Source of the DNA: Morganella psychrotolerans
GTDB taxonomy: Bacteria; Pseudomonadota; Gammaproteobacteria; Enterobacterales; Enterobacteriaceae
Direction: 5' to 3'
NCBI RefSeq assembly: GCF_001676155.1
Contig: NZ_LZEW01000012.1
Coordinates: 62,001 to 126,000 of the forward strand
DNA: 64,000 bases
This document shows, piece by piece, positions 9,562 to 18,314 of this stretch (positions within the stretch are counted from its first letter, which is position 1; each line of letters opens with the position of its first letter). A model generated the notes under the pieces. The model was not told the origin of the DNA. It searched no databases and worked only from the letters and a program-made list of their open reading frames with translations. A program made the translations under genes and the position numbers.

Positions 9562-9860
9562 TCACTACCGTTAAGATATGCGGTTAAATCAGAAGGCTGG
9601 TCAGTGACCAGCCTTTCTTTTTTCTTTTTCGCCAGTTGTTTAACTCTGTACTCTTCCTTTGACGCACAGGCGCGATCAGCCAGTGCCGTCTGATAAACCA
9701 CGTCCAGACCGGTTTTTCCCCGCAGGTATTTAGCCCCTTTCCCGGACTGATGTGTCGCGAACCGTTTTACGACATCCCGGGTGATCCCGGTATAAAGTGA
9801 GCCGGATTCTGTCCTGATTATGTAAAGAAACCACATTTTTATATCTGGATTACTGGTCAT
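9540..9860 (-). CDS. yhbQ: GIY-YIG nuclease superfamily protein YhbQ
   Basis: A 106-residue GIY-YIG domain protein (E. coli YhbQ is 100 aa). Motifs in order: [18 protein letters not shown], where the GIY-YIG pair appears as LYII and YTGIT, then [13 protein letters not shown] and AEYRVKQL-like [17 protein letters not shown]. The family has endonuclease activity on branched or single-stranded DNA in some members. It is convergent with yhbS and overlaps it by 22 bp. The start could also be the internal Met at 9836. Confidence 0.9.
   Translation of the reverse strand: MTSNPDIKMWFLYIIRTESGSLYTGITRDVVKRFATHQSGKGAKYLRGKTGLDVVYQTALADRACASKEEYRVKQLAKKKKERLVTDQPSDLTAYLNGSDYSQLSK
9594..9630 (+). terminator. 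Terminator of ubiT-yhbS embedded in yhbQ
   Basis: Arms AGGCTGGTCA (9594-9603) and TGACCAGCCT (9605-9614) are followed by TTCTTTTTTCTTTTT. It terminates plus-strand transcription while encoding part of the basic C-terminus of YhbQ on the other strand. Confidence 0.8.
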
Positions 9861-10135
9861 TTTTGTTTAATCGTGCGTTTTAATGGTTATATGAAAGGCG
9901 AATATTTTGTTGATTTTAGTCGGGTTATAATCACGCAAGTAACTAATTAATCAATGATATTCCCCATGGTAATTCTGCCCGGTGATTAATTAATTTTATT
10001 ACCATCAAATATTTTGAATGACTATGGCAAAAATAGCTAATTTTCTTTTCTGCCGAAAGCGCATAGTATGACTCACATCACAGAGAGAGACTAAAAACGT
10101 CTCACGATATTATTAAAATTCTAAGGAATCATATT

Positions 10136-10387
10136 ATGAAAATGTCTGCAATCATCCCTGCTGTTTTAGCGTTAAGTGCTGTTTCATTTGGTTCAATGGC
10201 TGCAACTGAAGTACAAACCAGCACTCAGGCTCCGGCTGGAGTTGTGTCTGTCAGCAATGTTGACACCCTGGCAAATGTAACTGCCGCTTTATCCAAAAAA
10301 GCTGATGAAGCCGGTGCGACTTCTTTCCGTATTATCTCCGCTGGTGGTGAAAACCTGATGACGGGTACTGCGGAAATTTATAAATAA
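10136..10387 (+). CDS. DUF1471 (YhcN/BhsA/McbA-like) small periplasmic protein
   Basis: An 83-residue exported protein. The signal peptide is MKMSAIIPAVLALSAVSFG with a likely SMA-A cleavage. The mature part carries a DUF1471 domain (SNVDTLANVTAALSKKADEAGATSFRI). Family members in E. coli (YhcN, BhsA, McbA) respond to acid, peroxide or biofilm conditions. AAGGAATC lies upstream of ATG 10136. In E. coli yhcN is not beside yhbP, so the assignment to YhcN specifically is uncertain. The gene appears monocistronic, with a hairpin at 10408. Confidence 0.87.
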   Translation: MKMSAIIPAVLALSAVSFGSMAATEVQTSTQAPAGVVSVSNVDTLANVTAALSKKADEAGATSFRIISAGGENLMTGTAEIYK

Positions 10388-10407
10388 TCACTGAAGTCTG
10401 CCATAAA

Positions 10408-10431
10408 ACAGCCCGGATATCCGGGACTGTC
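10408..10431 (+). terminator. Hairpin after the DUF1471 gene
   Basis: ACAG plus CCCGGATATCCGGG and CTGT form an imperfect palindrome 20 bp after the stop. There is no clear T tract, so it may only stabilise the 3' end. Confidence 0.4.
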
Positions 10432-10487
10432 TGAACCAGCACCGGATGATATACTATCACCCGGTGTGGTTTTATTTGGGGATCAAT

Positions 10488-10937
10488 ATGGACGGGCAGC
10501 ACGATTTATCAGAGATCCGACGCTATCTGAAGAAGAATCATGTTTTTACCTTGTGTACCACGGCGGATAGTGAGCTTTGGTGTGCCAGTTGCTTCTATGT
10601 GGCTGATACTGACGCCATGCTGCTGTATTTCCTCACTGAACCTCATACACAACACGGCACCATGATGCAGAAGAACCCGCAGGTTGCGGGCACCGTTTCT
10701 GCACAGACAGTCACTGTCGCAAAAATTCGCGGGATACAATTTCGTGGTGAAGTGATTGTTCTGTCAGATGAGGCAGCAAAACAGGCGCGGGCACAATATT
10801 GCCGGCGGTTTCCGGTTGCCATCGCTGCAAAGACCCCGGTCTGGGGTCTGCGGCTTGATGAGATAAAGATGGTTAATAACACGCTGGGGTTTGGTAAGAA
10901 ACTGCACTGGTCGCGGATCAGCGCAGATAGTGAATAA
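10488..10937 (+). CDS. yhbP: YhbP family protein (flavin/PNPOx-like fold)
   Basis: A 149-residue protein resembling E. coli YhbP (147 aa), a split beta-barrel protein of the pyridoxamine-phosphate-oxidase-like fold. Landmarks are LKKNHVFTLCTT, ELWCASCFYV and MLLYFLTEPHTQH. Biochemical function is unassigned. ATG 10488 is chosen because GGGGAT precedes it; the frame is open further upstream without a start signal. It runs into the 3' end of nrdG (20 bp convergent overlap). Confidence 0.85.
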   Translation: MDGQHDLSEIRRYLKKNHVFTLCTTADSELWCASCFYVADTDAMLLYFLTEPHTQHGTMMQKNPQVAGTVSAQTVTVAKIRGIQFRGEVIVLSDEAAKQARAQYCRRFPVAIAAKTPVWGLRLDEIKMVNNTLGFGKKLHWSRISADSE

Positions 10938-11385
10938 CCTGATTTGAACTGCCGCGCCAGATAATCATCGGATCATGCAGCTCCTGCACAAACTTCCCGT
11001 CGACTAACACATTGATGTGCTCAATCACTTCCCTCTGAGCATCATTCAGTTCATCCAGTTTATAGCCGGTCCACATCCAGATATCTTTCTCCGGCGGGCA
11101 TTCCAGGCGGATGCGCTGCACCAGTGCCAAAATCACCGGCACATTCTGCGGATGCAGCGGATCACCGCCTGACAGTGTAATTCCCTGACGTTTGATCCGT
11201 TCATCACAGAGGTCGGCGATAATCTGTGCTTCCAGTTCCGGCGTATAAAGCGCACCGGAATCTGTGCGCCAGGTGCTTTGGTTATAGCAGCCGCGGCACT
11301 GATGGACGCAGCCTGAAACAAACAATGTACAGCGTGTACCCGGCCCGTTGACGACATCAACGGGATAGTACTGATGATAATTCAT
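10918..11385 (-). CDS. nrdG: Anaerobic ribonucleotide reductase activating protein NrdG
   Basis: A 155-residue radical-SAM activase (E. coli NrdG is 154 aa). The cluster-binding motif CVHQCRGCYNQ (C-x3-C-x2-C) lies near residues 26-36, and GITLSGGDPLHPQN is the SAM-contacting glycine motif. NrdG uses SAM and reduced flavodoxin to create the glycyl radical on NrdD. It is 4 bp downstream of nrdD in a two-gene operon controlled from the region at 13552-13700. Confidence 0.96.
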   Translation of the reverse strand: MNYHQYYPVDVVNGPGTRCTLFVSGCVHQCRGCYNQSTWRTDSGALYTPELEAQIIADLCDERIKRQGITLSGGDPLHPQNVPVILALVQRIRLECPPEKDIWMWTGYKLDELNDAQREVIEHINVLVDGKFVQELHDPMIIWRGSSNQVIHYLR

Positions 11386-11389
11386 ATAC

Positions 11390-13528
11390 TCAGCCTAACT
11401 GCCCGTTTGACAGATGTTTCACGCGGCGTTTTACTTCTTCCTGCTTCCCGGCATTGAACGGACGTGCATCCGGGCTGCCGAGATAACCGCAGACACGGCG
11501 GATCACAGACACGCGGGCGGCATCATGGTTGCCGCATTTCGGGCAGACAAACCCTTTGCTGGTACAGTTAAATTCCCCGTTAAAGCCACATTCATAACAC
11601 TCATCAATCGGTGTGTTGGTGCCATAATACGGAACGCGGTCATAACTGTAGTCCCAGACATCTTCCAGGGCTTTCAGGTTGTGCTGAAGGTTCGGGTATT
11701 CGCCGTAACAGATAAAACCGCCGTTCGCCAGTGGCGGATACGGGGCTTCAAAATCCAGTTTGTCGTACGGATTAACTTTTTTCTCAACATCAAGATGGAA
11801 GCTGTTGGTGTAATAGCCTTTGTCTGTCACGCCCGGGATTACGCCGAACTCAGCGGTATCCAGACGGCAGAAGCGATCGCACAGATTCTCACTTGGTGTG
11901 CTGTACAGACTGAAGGCGTAGCCGGTTTCTGTTTTCCATTCATCTGTCGCACGGCGTAAACGTTCAATAATAGCCACACCCAGCGCGCGCTGCTGCTCGT
12001 CGTCATACATGTGGGTATCGGTACCCGCCAGCGCATTAATGGTTTCGTGGATGCCGATATAACCCAGGGAAATGGATGCGCGACCGTTTTTAAAGATCTC
12101 TGTTACGGAGTCATCCGCTTTCAGCCGCACGCCGCAGGCGCCTTCCATATACAGGATAGGCGCGACGCGGGCTTTGACATTTTCCAGCCGGGCAATTCGG
12201 GTCATCAGTGCTTTTTTGGCAATCAGCAGGCGTTCATCCAGCAGCGTCCAGAACTGTTCTACGTCGGTGTGCGCTTCAATCGCAATACGCGGCAGGTTCA
12301 GGCTGATAACCCCGAGGTTATTACGACCATCATGAATTTGTTCGCCGTTCTCTTCGTATACACCGAGGAAACTGCGGCAGCCCATCGGCGTTTTAAACGA
12401 ACCGGTCACTTTTACGACCTGGTCGTAGTTCAGAATATCCGGATACATGCGCTTGCTGGCGCACTCTAATGCAAGGCGTTTGATGTCATAATTCGGGTCG
12501 CCGTACTGATGATTCAGCCCTTTTTTAATGGCAAACACCAGTTTCGGGAAGACCGCTGTTTTATGATTTTTACCCAGCCCGGCAATACGGTTGCGCAAAA
12601 TCGCCTGTTGGATCATACGGGATTCTTTGGAGGTTCCCAGCCCGAAACCAAAGGTGACAAACGGGGTTTGTCCGTTGGCCGTGTGCAGGGTGTTGACTTC
12701 ATATTCCAGTGACTGAAAGGCGTCATAGCACTCTTTTTCGGTGCGGGAATCGGCGTAACCTTTTGCATCAGGAATTTGCCATTCTTCAGCCGTTTTCAGA
12801 TGTTTGTTGTAGCTGGCGGCGACAAATGGAGCCAGAATTTCATCAATCCGGTTAATGGTGGTGCCGCCGTAAATATGGCTGGCAACCTGCGCGATAATTT
12901 GTGCTGTTACCGCAGTCGCGGTAGAGATGGACTTAGGCTGCTCTATCTCGGCGTTACCCATTTTAAAGCCATGAGTCAGCATGCCTTTTAAATCGATCAG
13001 CATACAGTTAAACATCGGAAAGAATGGCGCGTAATCCAGATCGTGATAGTGGATTTCACCACGTTCGTGTGAAATTACAACATCACGCGGTAAAATGTGC
13101 TGTTTTGCATAGTGTTTAGCCACAATGCCCGCCAGCAGGTCGCGCTGTGTCGGAATAACTTTGCTGTCTTTATTAGCATTCTCATTGAGAATGGACATAT
13201 CACTTTGCTCGACCAGCCCGCGGATCTCATTATTCAGACGTCCACGCAGCTCACGCTCGACATCACGATCATGGCGGTATTCGATGTAGGTTCTTGCTAA
13301 CTCTTTGTAATCACCTGACATTAACTGATTTTCAACCGCGTCCTGAATTTCACGGATATCAACATTTTCCCGGTTTTTCATTAACGAAGTGACATGAGAC
13401 GCCACCTGAGAGCAGTAGTCATTATCATTAATTTGCGCGGCTTCAGCTGCTTTTTTAATGGCATCCCGGATGCGCGATTCATCAAAATTGACCTGACATC
13501 CATCACGCTTAATCACGATAGTGTGCAC
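11390..13528 (-). CDS. nrdD: Anaerobic ribonucleoside-triphosphate reductase NrdD
   Basis: The class III ribonucleotide reductase, 712 residues when read from GTG 13528, exactly the E. coli length; GGAGAG lies 7 bp upstream. The N-terminal ATP-cone (KRDGCQVNFDESRIRDAI) is followed by the catalytic barrel, the zinc site (CYECGFNGEF, CPKCGNH) and the glycyl-radical loop RRVCGYLGSPDARPFN near residue 681. It reduces NTPs using formate under anaerobiosis after activation by NrdG. The leader holds two DnaA boxes, and the promoter region has NrdR and FNR sites. Confidence 0.96.
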   Translation of the reverse strand: MHTIVIKRDGCQVNFDESRIRDAIKKAAEAAQINDNDYCSQVASHVTSLMKNRENVDIREIQDAVENQLMSGDYKELARTYIEYRHDRDVERELRGRLNNEIRGLVEQSDMSILNENANKDSKVIPTQRDLLAGIVAKHYAKQHILPRDVVISHERGEIHYHDLDYAPFFPMFNCMLIDLKGMLTHGFKMGNAEIEQPKSISTATAVTAQIIAQVASHIYGGTTINRIDEILAPFVAASYNKHLKTAEEWQIPDAKGYADSRTEKECYDAFQSLEYEVNTLHTANGQTPFVTFGFGLGTSKESRMIQQAILRNRIAGLGKNHKTAVFPKLVFAIKKGLNHQYGDPNYDIKRLALECASKRMYPDILNYDQVVKVTGSFKTPMGCRSFLGVYEENGEQIHDGRNNLGVISLNLPRIAIEAHTDVEQFWTLLDERLLIAKKALMTRIARLENVKARVAPILYMEGACGVRLKADDSVTEIFKNGRASISLGYIGIHETINALAGTDTHMYDDEQQRALGVAIIERLRRATDEWKTETGYAFSLYSTPSENLCDRFCRLDTAEFGVIPGVTDKGYYTNSFHLDVEKKVNPYDKLDFEAPYPPLANGGFICYGEYPNLQHNLKALEDVWDYSYDRVPYYGTNTPIDECYECGFNGEFNCTSKGFVCPKCGNHDAARVSVIRRVCGYLGSPDARPFNAGKQEEVKRRVKHLSNGQLG

Positions 13529-13551
13529 TTTGCTTCTCTCCGGAAATTTGG

Positions 13552-13603
13552 TTATCCACAGGCAAAAGCCAGCAATAATGCCTCTCTTGGGGGGTGTGGA
13601 TAA
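13552..13603. promoter_or_regulatory. Inverted pair of perfect DnaA boxes in the nrdD leader
   Basis: TTATCCACA at 13552-13560 and its reverse complement TGTGGATAA at 13595-13603 both match the strict DnaA box. They lie between the nrdD start codon and its NrdR boxes, so in the transcribed leader or proximal promoter. DnaA controls nrdAB in E. coli. A similar input here is inference. Confidence 0.6.
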
Positions 13604-13615
13604 CACTGTGAATAA

Positions 13616-13663
13616 ATACTACATCTTGTGTGCTTTGTATTATATAGCACTAGATATAGATTT
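13616..13663. promoter_or_regulatory. Paired NrdR boxes upstream of nrdDG
   Basis: Two 16-bp sites, ATACTACATCTTGTGT (13616-13631) and GCACTAGATATAGATT (13648-13663), resemble the NrdR consensus ACACWATATATWGTGT. Their centres are 32 bp apart, the usual NrdR spacing. A -10-like TATATCT on the minus strand overlaps the second box, consistent with repression. Confidence 0.65.
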
Positions 13664-13686
13664 CCTCCGGAATAAGGCGCTTAAAA

Positions 13687-13700
13687 TTGACCTGTGTCAA
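13687..13700. promoter_or_regulatory. FNR binding site upstream of nrdDG
   Basis: TTGAC-CTGT-GTCAA is a perfect dyad close to the FNR consensus TTGAT-N4-ATCAA. It lies about 40 bp upstream of the likely transcription start near 13646-13652, the class II position. In E. coli nrdDG is FNR-activated. Confidence 0.75.
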
Positions 13701-13723
13701 AGAATTTCGGTGACATCAGAGAA

Positions 13724-13758
13724 ACCGCACACTCCGGTGAAGTGTAAAAATGTGCGGT
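13724..13758. other. Inverted repeat between the MFS gene and nrdD
   Basis: ACCGCACA (13724-13731) and TGTGCGGT (13751-13758) form an 8-bp stem with a 19-nt loop, 34 bp past the MFS stop. There is no strong T tract on the minus strand (TTTCTC), so termination is only probable. Confidence 0.4.
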
Positions 13759-13792
13759 CTGGTTACAAAGATTATGCTAAAAGTTATTTATG

Positions 13793-14992
13793 TTACTTAT
13801 AGCCGGTGTTTTTATCATTTTTGAAGACGAAAACATAACCGGCAACAGCAATGAGCAGGACACTGACACCGGCACCGATAGCAAGTAAGAAGCCGGTATC
13901 GATACCATAAGTATCAATGATCATCCCGACACCGGCAGAGCCGAGAGCAACCCCGACCGCCAGCCCGGTGATAAGCCAGGTAAAGCCTTCTGTCAGCATG
14001 TTAGGCGGCGCTTCCCGCTCGACAAACCCGATAGCCAGGATCATGGTCGGTGAGAAGAAGAAACCGGCGACAAACATAGTCAGCCCCAGCCCGGTAAGAT
14101 CAGTGACCAGCAGCAGCGGCAGAGTGGTTAACAGCGTTGCCGCCGCCGTGAAGACAAATTGTTTTGTATAACTGAACGGCAGGCGGACAGCGCCGAAGAT
14201 AAACCCGGCAATACAGGAACCGGCGGCGTAAACGGATAAAACATAACTGGCACCTTCCGGATATCCCTGCGCATTGGCGAATGCCACCGCCAGCACATCG
14301 ACTGTCCCGACAATCACACCAAGCGCGAGCAGTGCCAGCATCAGCAACTGAATCGCAGGCAGGCGCAGCACTGTGCCTTTTGCCAGTCCGTCCCGCTTGT
14401 GTACCGGCGGCTCTGTGCGTTTCTGGCTGACCACCAGGAGTGTGCCGACGACCAGGAAAATAATGGCAACCAGCGGGCCTGCCTGCGGGAAGAGCGCAAT
14501 ACTCAGTGTGACGGAAAGCGGCGGACCGACAATAAAGCTGATTTCATCGAGTACGGACTCAAATGAATACGCGGTTTGCAGGCGCGGATCGCCTTTATAG
14601 ATGTGTGTCCAGCGGGCGCGGATCATTGCAGGCATACTCGGGATTGCCCCGACGAATACAGCGGAAAGCCAGATAGCCCAGTCCGGTGCGTCATAAACAG
14701 TACACAACAGCAGAGCGATGGTGCCGAGCACGCTGATGATAATGCTTTTGGGCAGAATACGGCTTTGTCCGTAGCGATCCACCAGGCGGGCTATCATCGG
14801 CGCACAGAAAGCAGCAGAAAAGGTATAAACAGCGGCGGTGATACCTGCCATAAAGAAGGAATCACGCAACTGCGCAATCATCGTAATGATCCCGATCCCC
14901 ATCATTGCGACGGTCATCCGTGCGACAAAACCCGCGCCGGAGAACGCCCGGGAGCCGGGATGCTGAAAGATGACGCGATAGGAACTAAACAT
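13793..14992 (-). CDS. MFS transporter
   Basis: A 399-residue major facilitator with about 12 hydrophobic helices. ATG 14992 (MFSSYRVIFQHPGSRAF) is preferred over the frame-open ATG at 15052. The loop 2-3 motif appears as APMIARLVDRYGQSRIL. Family resemblance is to small drug/metabolite exporters that are typically paired with TetR repressors. The divergent TetR gene and the twin palindromic operators at 15091-15140 show likely local repression. The substrate is unknown. Confidence 0.87.
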   Translation of the reverse strand: MFSSYRVIFQHPGSRAFSGAGFVARMTVAMMGIGIITMIAQLRDSFFMAGITAAVYTFSAAFCAPMIARLVDRYGQSRILPKSIIISVLGTIALLLCTVYDAPDWAIWLSAVFVGAIPSMPAMIRARWTHIYKGDPRLQTAYSFESVLDEISFIVGPPLSVTLSIALFPQAGPLVAIIFLVVGTLLVVSQKRTEPPVHKRDGLAKGTVLRLPAIQLLMLALLALGVIVGTVDVLAVAFANAQGYPEGASYVLSVYAAGSCIAGFIFGAVRLPFSYTKQFVFTAAATLLTTLPLLLVTDLTGLGLTMFVAGFFFSPTMILAIGFVEREAPPNMLTEGFTWLITGLAVGVALGSAGVGMIIDTYGIDTGFLLAIGAGVSVLLIAVAGYVFVFKNDKNTGYK

Positions 14993-15090
14993 AACAACCT
15001 CACAGAATATCCGCCCGTTTTCGCCGTCAGGGGGATAAATATATTTTGTCACTGCCGCCGGACCCGGCGGTAATACGATTCAATAGGTAA

Positions 15091-15140
15091 TTAACATACA
15101 TTGCGTATGTGAATCTATTGATATACGCGATGTATGTCAA
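15091..15140. promoter_or_regulatory. Twin operators for the TetR regulator
   Basis: Two copies of a 23-bp imperfect palindrome face each other: one contains ACATACATTGCGTATGT (15094-15110), the other, on the opposite strand, ACATACATCGCGTATAT (15121-15137). They lie 27 bp apart in the gap between the MFS and TetR genes and overlap where both promoters should be. Confidence 0.75.
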
Positions 15141-15193
15141 TTAAAAAGTGATATAGTGAGCAGATGAAATATGTTAACCCCCGGAGTGACAAG

Positions 15194-15781
15194 ATGGTTC
15201 ATAAACCACGCGCAGAGATGATAGAAGAGACCAGGACAAAGCTCATTACTGCTGCCCGGCGGCAGTTTGGCACGGCGGGCTATGCCGCGACAGTGATGGA
15301 TGACCTGACCGCTCAGGCGGGTCTTACCCGTGGCGCGCTTTATCATCATTTCGGGGACAAACGGGGCTTATTCCTGGCGGTATTACAGAATCTGGATCAG
15401 GAACTGGATGCGCGCCTGGATATGGCAGAAAAAGAAGCAACGGATGAATGGCAGGCATTCAAGGCGCGCTGTCAGGGCTATCTGGCAATGAGTCTGGAGC
15501 CGGAAGTGCAGCGTATTATGTTTCGTGATGCGGCATCAGTACTGGATTATTCCATTCTTAAATCTAATGAACTGGCGTGTGTGCAGGGAATTACCCGGCG
15601 TCTTACCCATCTGATGGAAAAGGGATTGATAAAGCAGGTTTCACCGCAGGTGCTGGCGCTGTTTATTAATGGCGGGTTATATGAATGCGCAATGTGGATA
15701 GTCCACAGTGATGAACCGGATATTACATATAAAAATGTACGGGTTTCATTTAACCAGTTAATGGAAAATCTGCGGATGTAG
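15194..15781 (+). CDS. TetR/AcrR family transcriptional regulator
   Basis: A 195-residue TetR regulator. The N-terminal helix-turn-helix is TVMDDLTAQAGLTRGALYHHF, with the typical GLTRGALYHHFGDK recognition element. The C-terminal ligand domain resembles TetR_C regulators of drug exporters. ATG 15194 is chosen because CGGAG is 8 bp upstream; an in-frame ATG at 15164 would add 10 residues without a ribosome site. It is divergent from the MFS gene and probably represses both genes at the twin palindromes. Confidence 0.9.
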   Translation: MVHKPRAEMIEETRTKLITAARRQFGTAGYAATVMDDLTAQAGLTRGALYHHFGDKRGLFLAVLQNLDQELDARLDMAEKEATDEWQAFKARCQGYLAMSLEPEVQRIMFRDAASVLDYSILKSNELACVQGITRRLTHLMEKGLIKQVSPQVLALFINGGLYECAMWIVHSDEPDITYKNVRVSFNQLMENLRM

Positions 15782-15868
15782 GATGAGGTGGTTATTTAAT
15801 CGTCATTTCACTATTTATCGTTCAAAACCCGGTATTCATGATTTTATTTATTAAACCGCGATATTTTT

Positions 15869-15893
15869 AAAAAAAAGCCCATGAAGCATGGGC
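15869..15893 (-). terminator. Terminator downstream of the chemoreceptor gene
   Basis: On the minus strand GCCCATGCTTCATGGGC is followed by eight Ts. It lies about 200 bp past the receptor gene, beyond an ERIC element, so transcripts would include the ERIC hairpin. Confidence 0.65.
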
Positions 15894-15964
15894 AGTCAGA
15901 GGTAAAAATAATTCAGCAACAGCTGATGAAATGAAATAATAATTCTATTATCTGTTTCAGTATG

Positions 15965-16090
15965 TATACCCTTATTCATTCAAACTGCAGGTTCGTTGGC
16001 CGCACTACGCCTGCCGGGTCACATACTTATGTATGCTCCCCGTCTATCTTCCCTTGCCGCCTGCCTGCATCTTGAATGACGTTGGGTATA
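15965..16090 (+). repeat. ERIC element, copy 1 (126 bp)
   Basis: It begins TATACCCTTATTCATTC and ends TTGAATGACGTTGGGTATA. The interior has GGGTCACATACTTATGTATGC and TTGCCGCCTGCCTGCA, in the order of the enterobacterial ERIC consensus (terminal TATACCC dyads, central GTCAC-TAC..GTA-GCTCC). It starts 4 bp past the receptor stop codon. Confidence 0.85.
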
Positions 16091-16094
16091 TACA

Positions 16095-17752
16095 TTAAAA
16101 TGATTCCCAATCATCTCCGGCATTATTTGCATGTACCGGTTTTTCAGGAACAGAGCGCGGTAACGGCACCATAGTGCGGGTTTGAGTACCGGTCTTCAGT
16201 TCTCCGGCCTGTATATTAAATACAGATACCGCCTGAGTCAGTCTGCTTGCCTGCTCTTCAAGTGACGCTGCGGCTGCGGCAGATTGCTCAACTAATGCGG
16301 CATCCTGCTGTGTCACTCTGTCCATTTCCGTCACTGCCACACCAATCTGCTCAATCCCGCGGCGTTGTTCATCCGATGCAGAGGTTATCTCATTCATAAT
16401 ATTGGTGACCCGGGTAACGGCGCTGACAATTTCATCCATCGTTTCACCGGCACGCTTAACCAGAACTGCACCGGCATCGATTCTGCCGGCCGAATCCCCG
16501 ATCAGAATTTTGATTTCCCGGGCGGCCTGTGCACTGCGCTGGGCAAGGCTGCGGACCTCACCGGCTACAACAGCAAATCCGCGGCCCTGCTCGCCCGCCC
16601 GTGCTGCTTCCACTGCGGCATTCAGCGCCAGAATGTTAGTCTGAAAGGCAATACTGTCAATCACATTGATGATATCGGCAATTTTCTTCGAGCTGTTCCC
16701 GATGCCGCGCATGGTATCCACGACATCATCCACAACTTTCCCGCCACGTTCTGCGGTCTCGGAGGCGGTTAACGCCAGATGGCTTGCCTGACGGGCATTA
16801 TCGGCATTCTGACGCACGGTGGCTGTCAGTTCTTCCATGCTGGCTGCAGTTTCTTCGAGAGACGCTGCCTGTTTTTCTGTCCGTGCAGACAGGTTGTTAT
16901 TACCGGCAGAGATCTCACTGGCACCGCTGTAAATGGCATTGGCACTATCACGGACATCCCCGACAGTTCTGGAAAGTTCACTCTGCATGTTACGCAATGT
17001 TTCAGATAGTTTTTTGATTTCATAACTCCCTGTAACATGAATCGGTTTTATCAGATTACCTTTTGCAATATGCTGAATGCTTTCCAAAAAATGATCTATA
17101 GGTAAAATAAGCAAGCGACGAATGCCGACCCAGACTAAAATAATAGTAATACAAATGCTGGCAAGTAATAATATTGTTATCCATATTATCAATGTTTCAT
17201 TGCTTTTACTGTTTTTAATAAGCTTATCATGATAAATGACATCTGCGGCATAATAATTTTCATATAATTTACCGAATGTATTTTGATAGTCATTGGTAGG
17301 TTGATTGTTAAAATCATCTAACATGTTTTTGCGCAAATAATAAATTAACTCAAGCTGGGCATTATAATAATCATTAAAAGCAGAATTCATATTAACTTCA
17401 AGATTTTTTCCGAATTTACCCGGAATCGATTTAAATTCTGACCAGGCAGATTTTGTTTTTTTTTACTTGTTCCTCAGCATAATCAATTCGCTTGTTTTTT
17501 TGTGTGTCGTTTTCATAAACACCTTTCATTATACCTTTTGATATGATGTTGAGTAATGACCTGTTCTCTAAAAATATAATCCAGACACGGTCGAGTACAT
17601 GGTTTTTTTTCTGATTGTATCGTCATCGTGTTATTTATTTCGTTCTGTGAGTTTATAAATCTGAAAAAATAGAATGATGATATAAGTTGCATCAAAAGAA
17701 ATGCGATCAGAATAAGGGGGATCCCCGTAGATATCTTTACTTTTTCTAACAT
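16095..17752 (-). pseudogene. Methyl-accepting chemotaxis protein, frame broken at two A runs
   Basis: A chemoreceptor: N-terminal membrane helix (MLEKVKISTGIPLILIAFLL), periplasmic four-helix sensor, second helix ([20 protein letters not shown]), HAMP, and the conserved signalling hairpin [20 protein letters not shown]. The C-terminus DWESF matches the NWETF-type CheR/CheB tether. As written the frame breaks twice, at T8 17603-17610 and T9 17456-17464 (plus strand). Removing one base from each run gives one continuous 551-residue protein, the normal length, with the sensor joining through [10 protein letters not shown]. It may therefore be functional. The ligand is unknown. Confidence 0.88.
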
Positions 17753-18314
17753 TTCTCCGCCTTCAATTAACGTTTTAGTTTCAAAAGTCAGTTATGGGAT
17801 GAATTCTATAACAGAGGGTAATTAGTACCGATACTCACTACTGATATTTACGCCTGAACTATATTCAAATTTTATTGAAAAATAATGGAAAGTAAAAGGC
17901 AGTATTATTATGACAAATATCATCGGGGCTATGAAACAAACAGTAGGTGGTTTATTTGTAAGTAAGAGACTATAATTGGCCGTGTTTGTATATAAATGTT
18001 CCTGTAAGAGTAGGAACTACCTTCAGTATTCGGAGTGAAAATATATTTCGTTGGCGGTTTTATGGATTGTTAACTGAATACGTTAATGAAGTGTAATTTA
18101 TTTGTTTCTGCAAATGCGAAGTGTTTTTTTGTTCTATATCTCTGTGTATATCAGATAACCGCTGATAATAATAAATCTTATTGTCCGGCCCGGTTATCGT
18201 GCTTGGTTGCTGTGCACCTGTTAAATAGACAGAGCCCCCTGACAGGGGGCTCTGTTCAAAGTCATCTCTGAAAGAGATGCTTTTTTTTACTGTCGTTCTC
18301 AGAAAGCGCAGTAA
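17753..18314. other. 562-bp gene-free stretch
   Basis: AT-rich, between divergent or neighbouring genes. It holds the receptor promoter side and the hairpin at 18229. An open frame at 18086-18271 has no ribosome site or family resemblance and I regard it as chance. Confidence 0.5.
18229..18257. terminator. Strong hairpin downstream of ridA
   Basis: ACAGAGCCCCCTG and CAGGGGGCTCTGT form a stem of about 13 bp with almost no loop, 58 bp past the ridA stop. The T tract is poor on both strands. Probably a 3' end or terminator hairpin. Confidence 0.55.

Noticed and set aside
13552-13603. Two DnaA boxes considered as a replication origin
   Set aside because: Only two boxes, no AT-rich unwinding element, and no dnaA or gidA neighbour. 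A regulatory role for nrdD is more sensible.
18086-18271. 61-codon frame before ridA
   Set aside because: No ribosome site, low-complexity AT-rich origin, no resemblance to a known protein.
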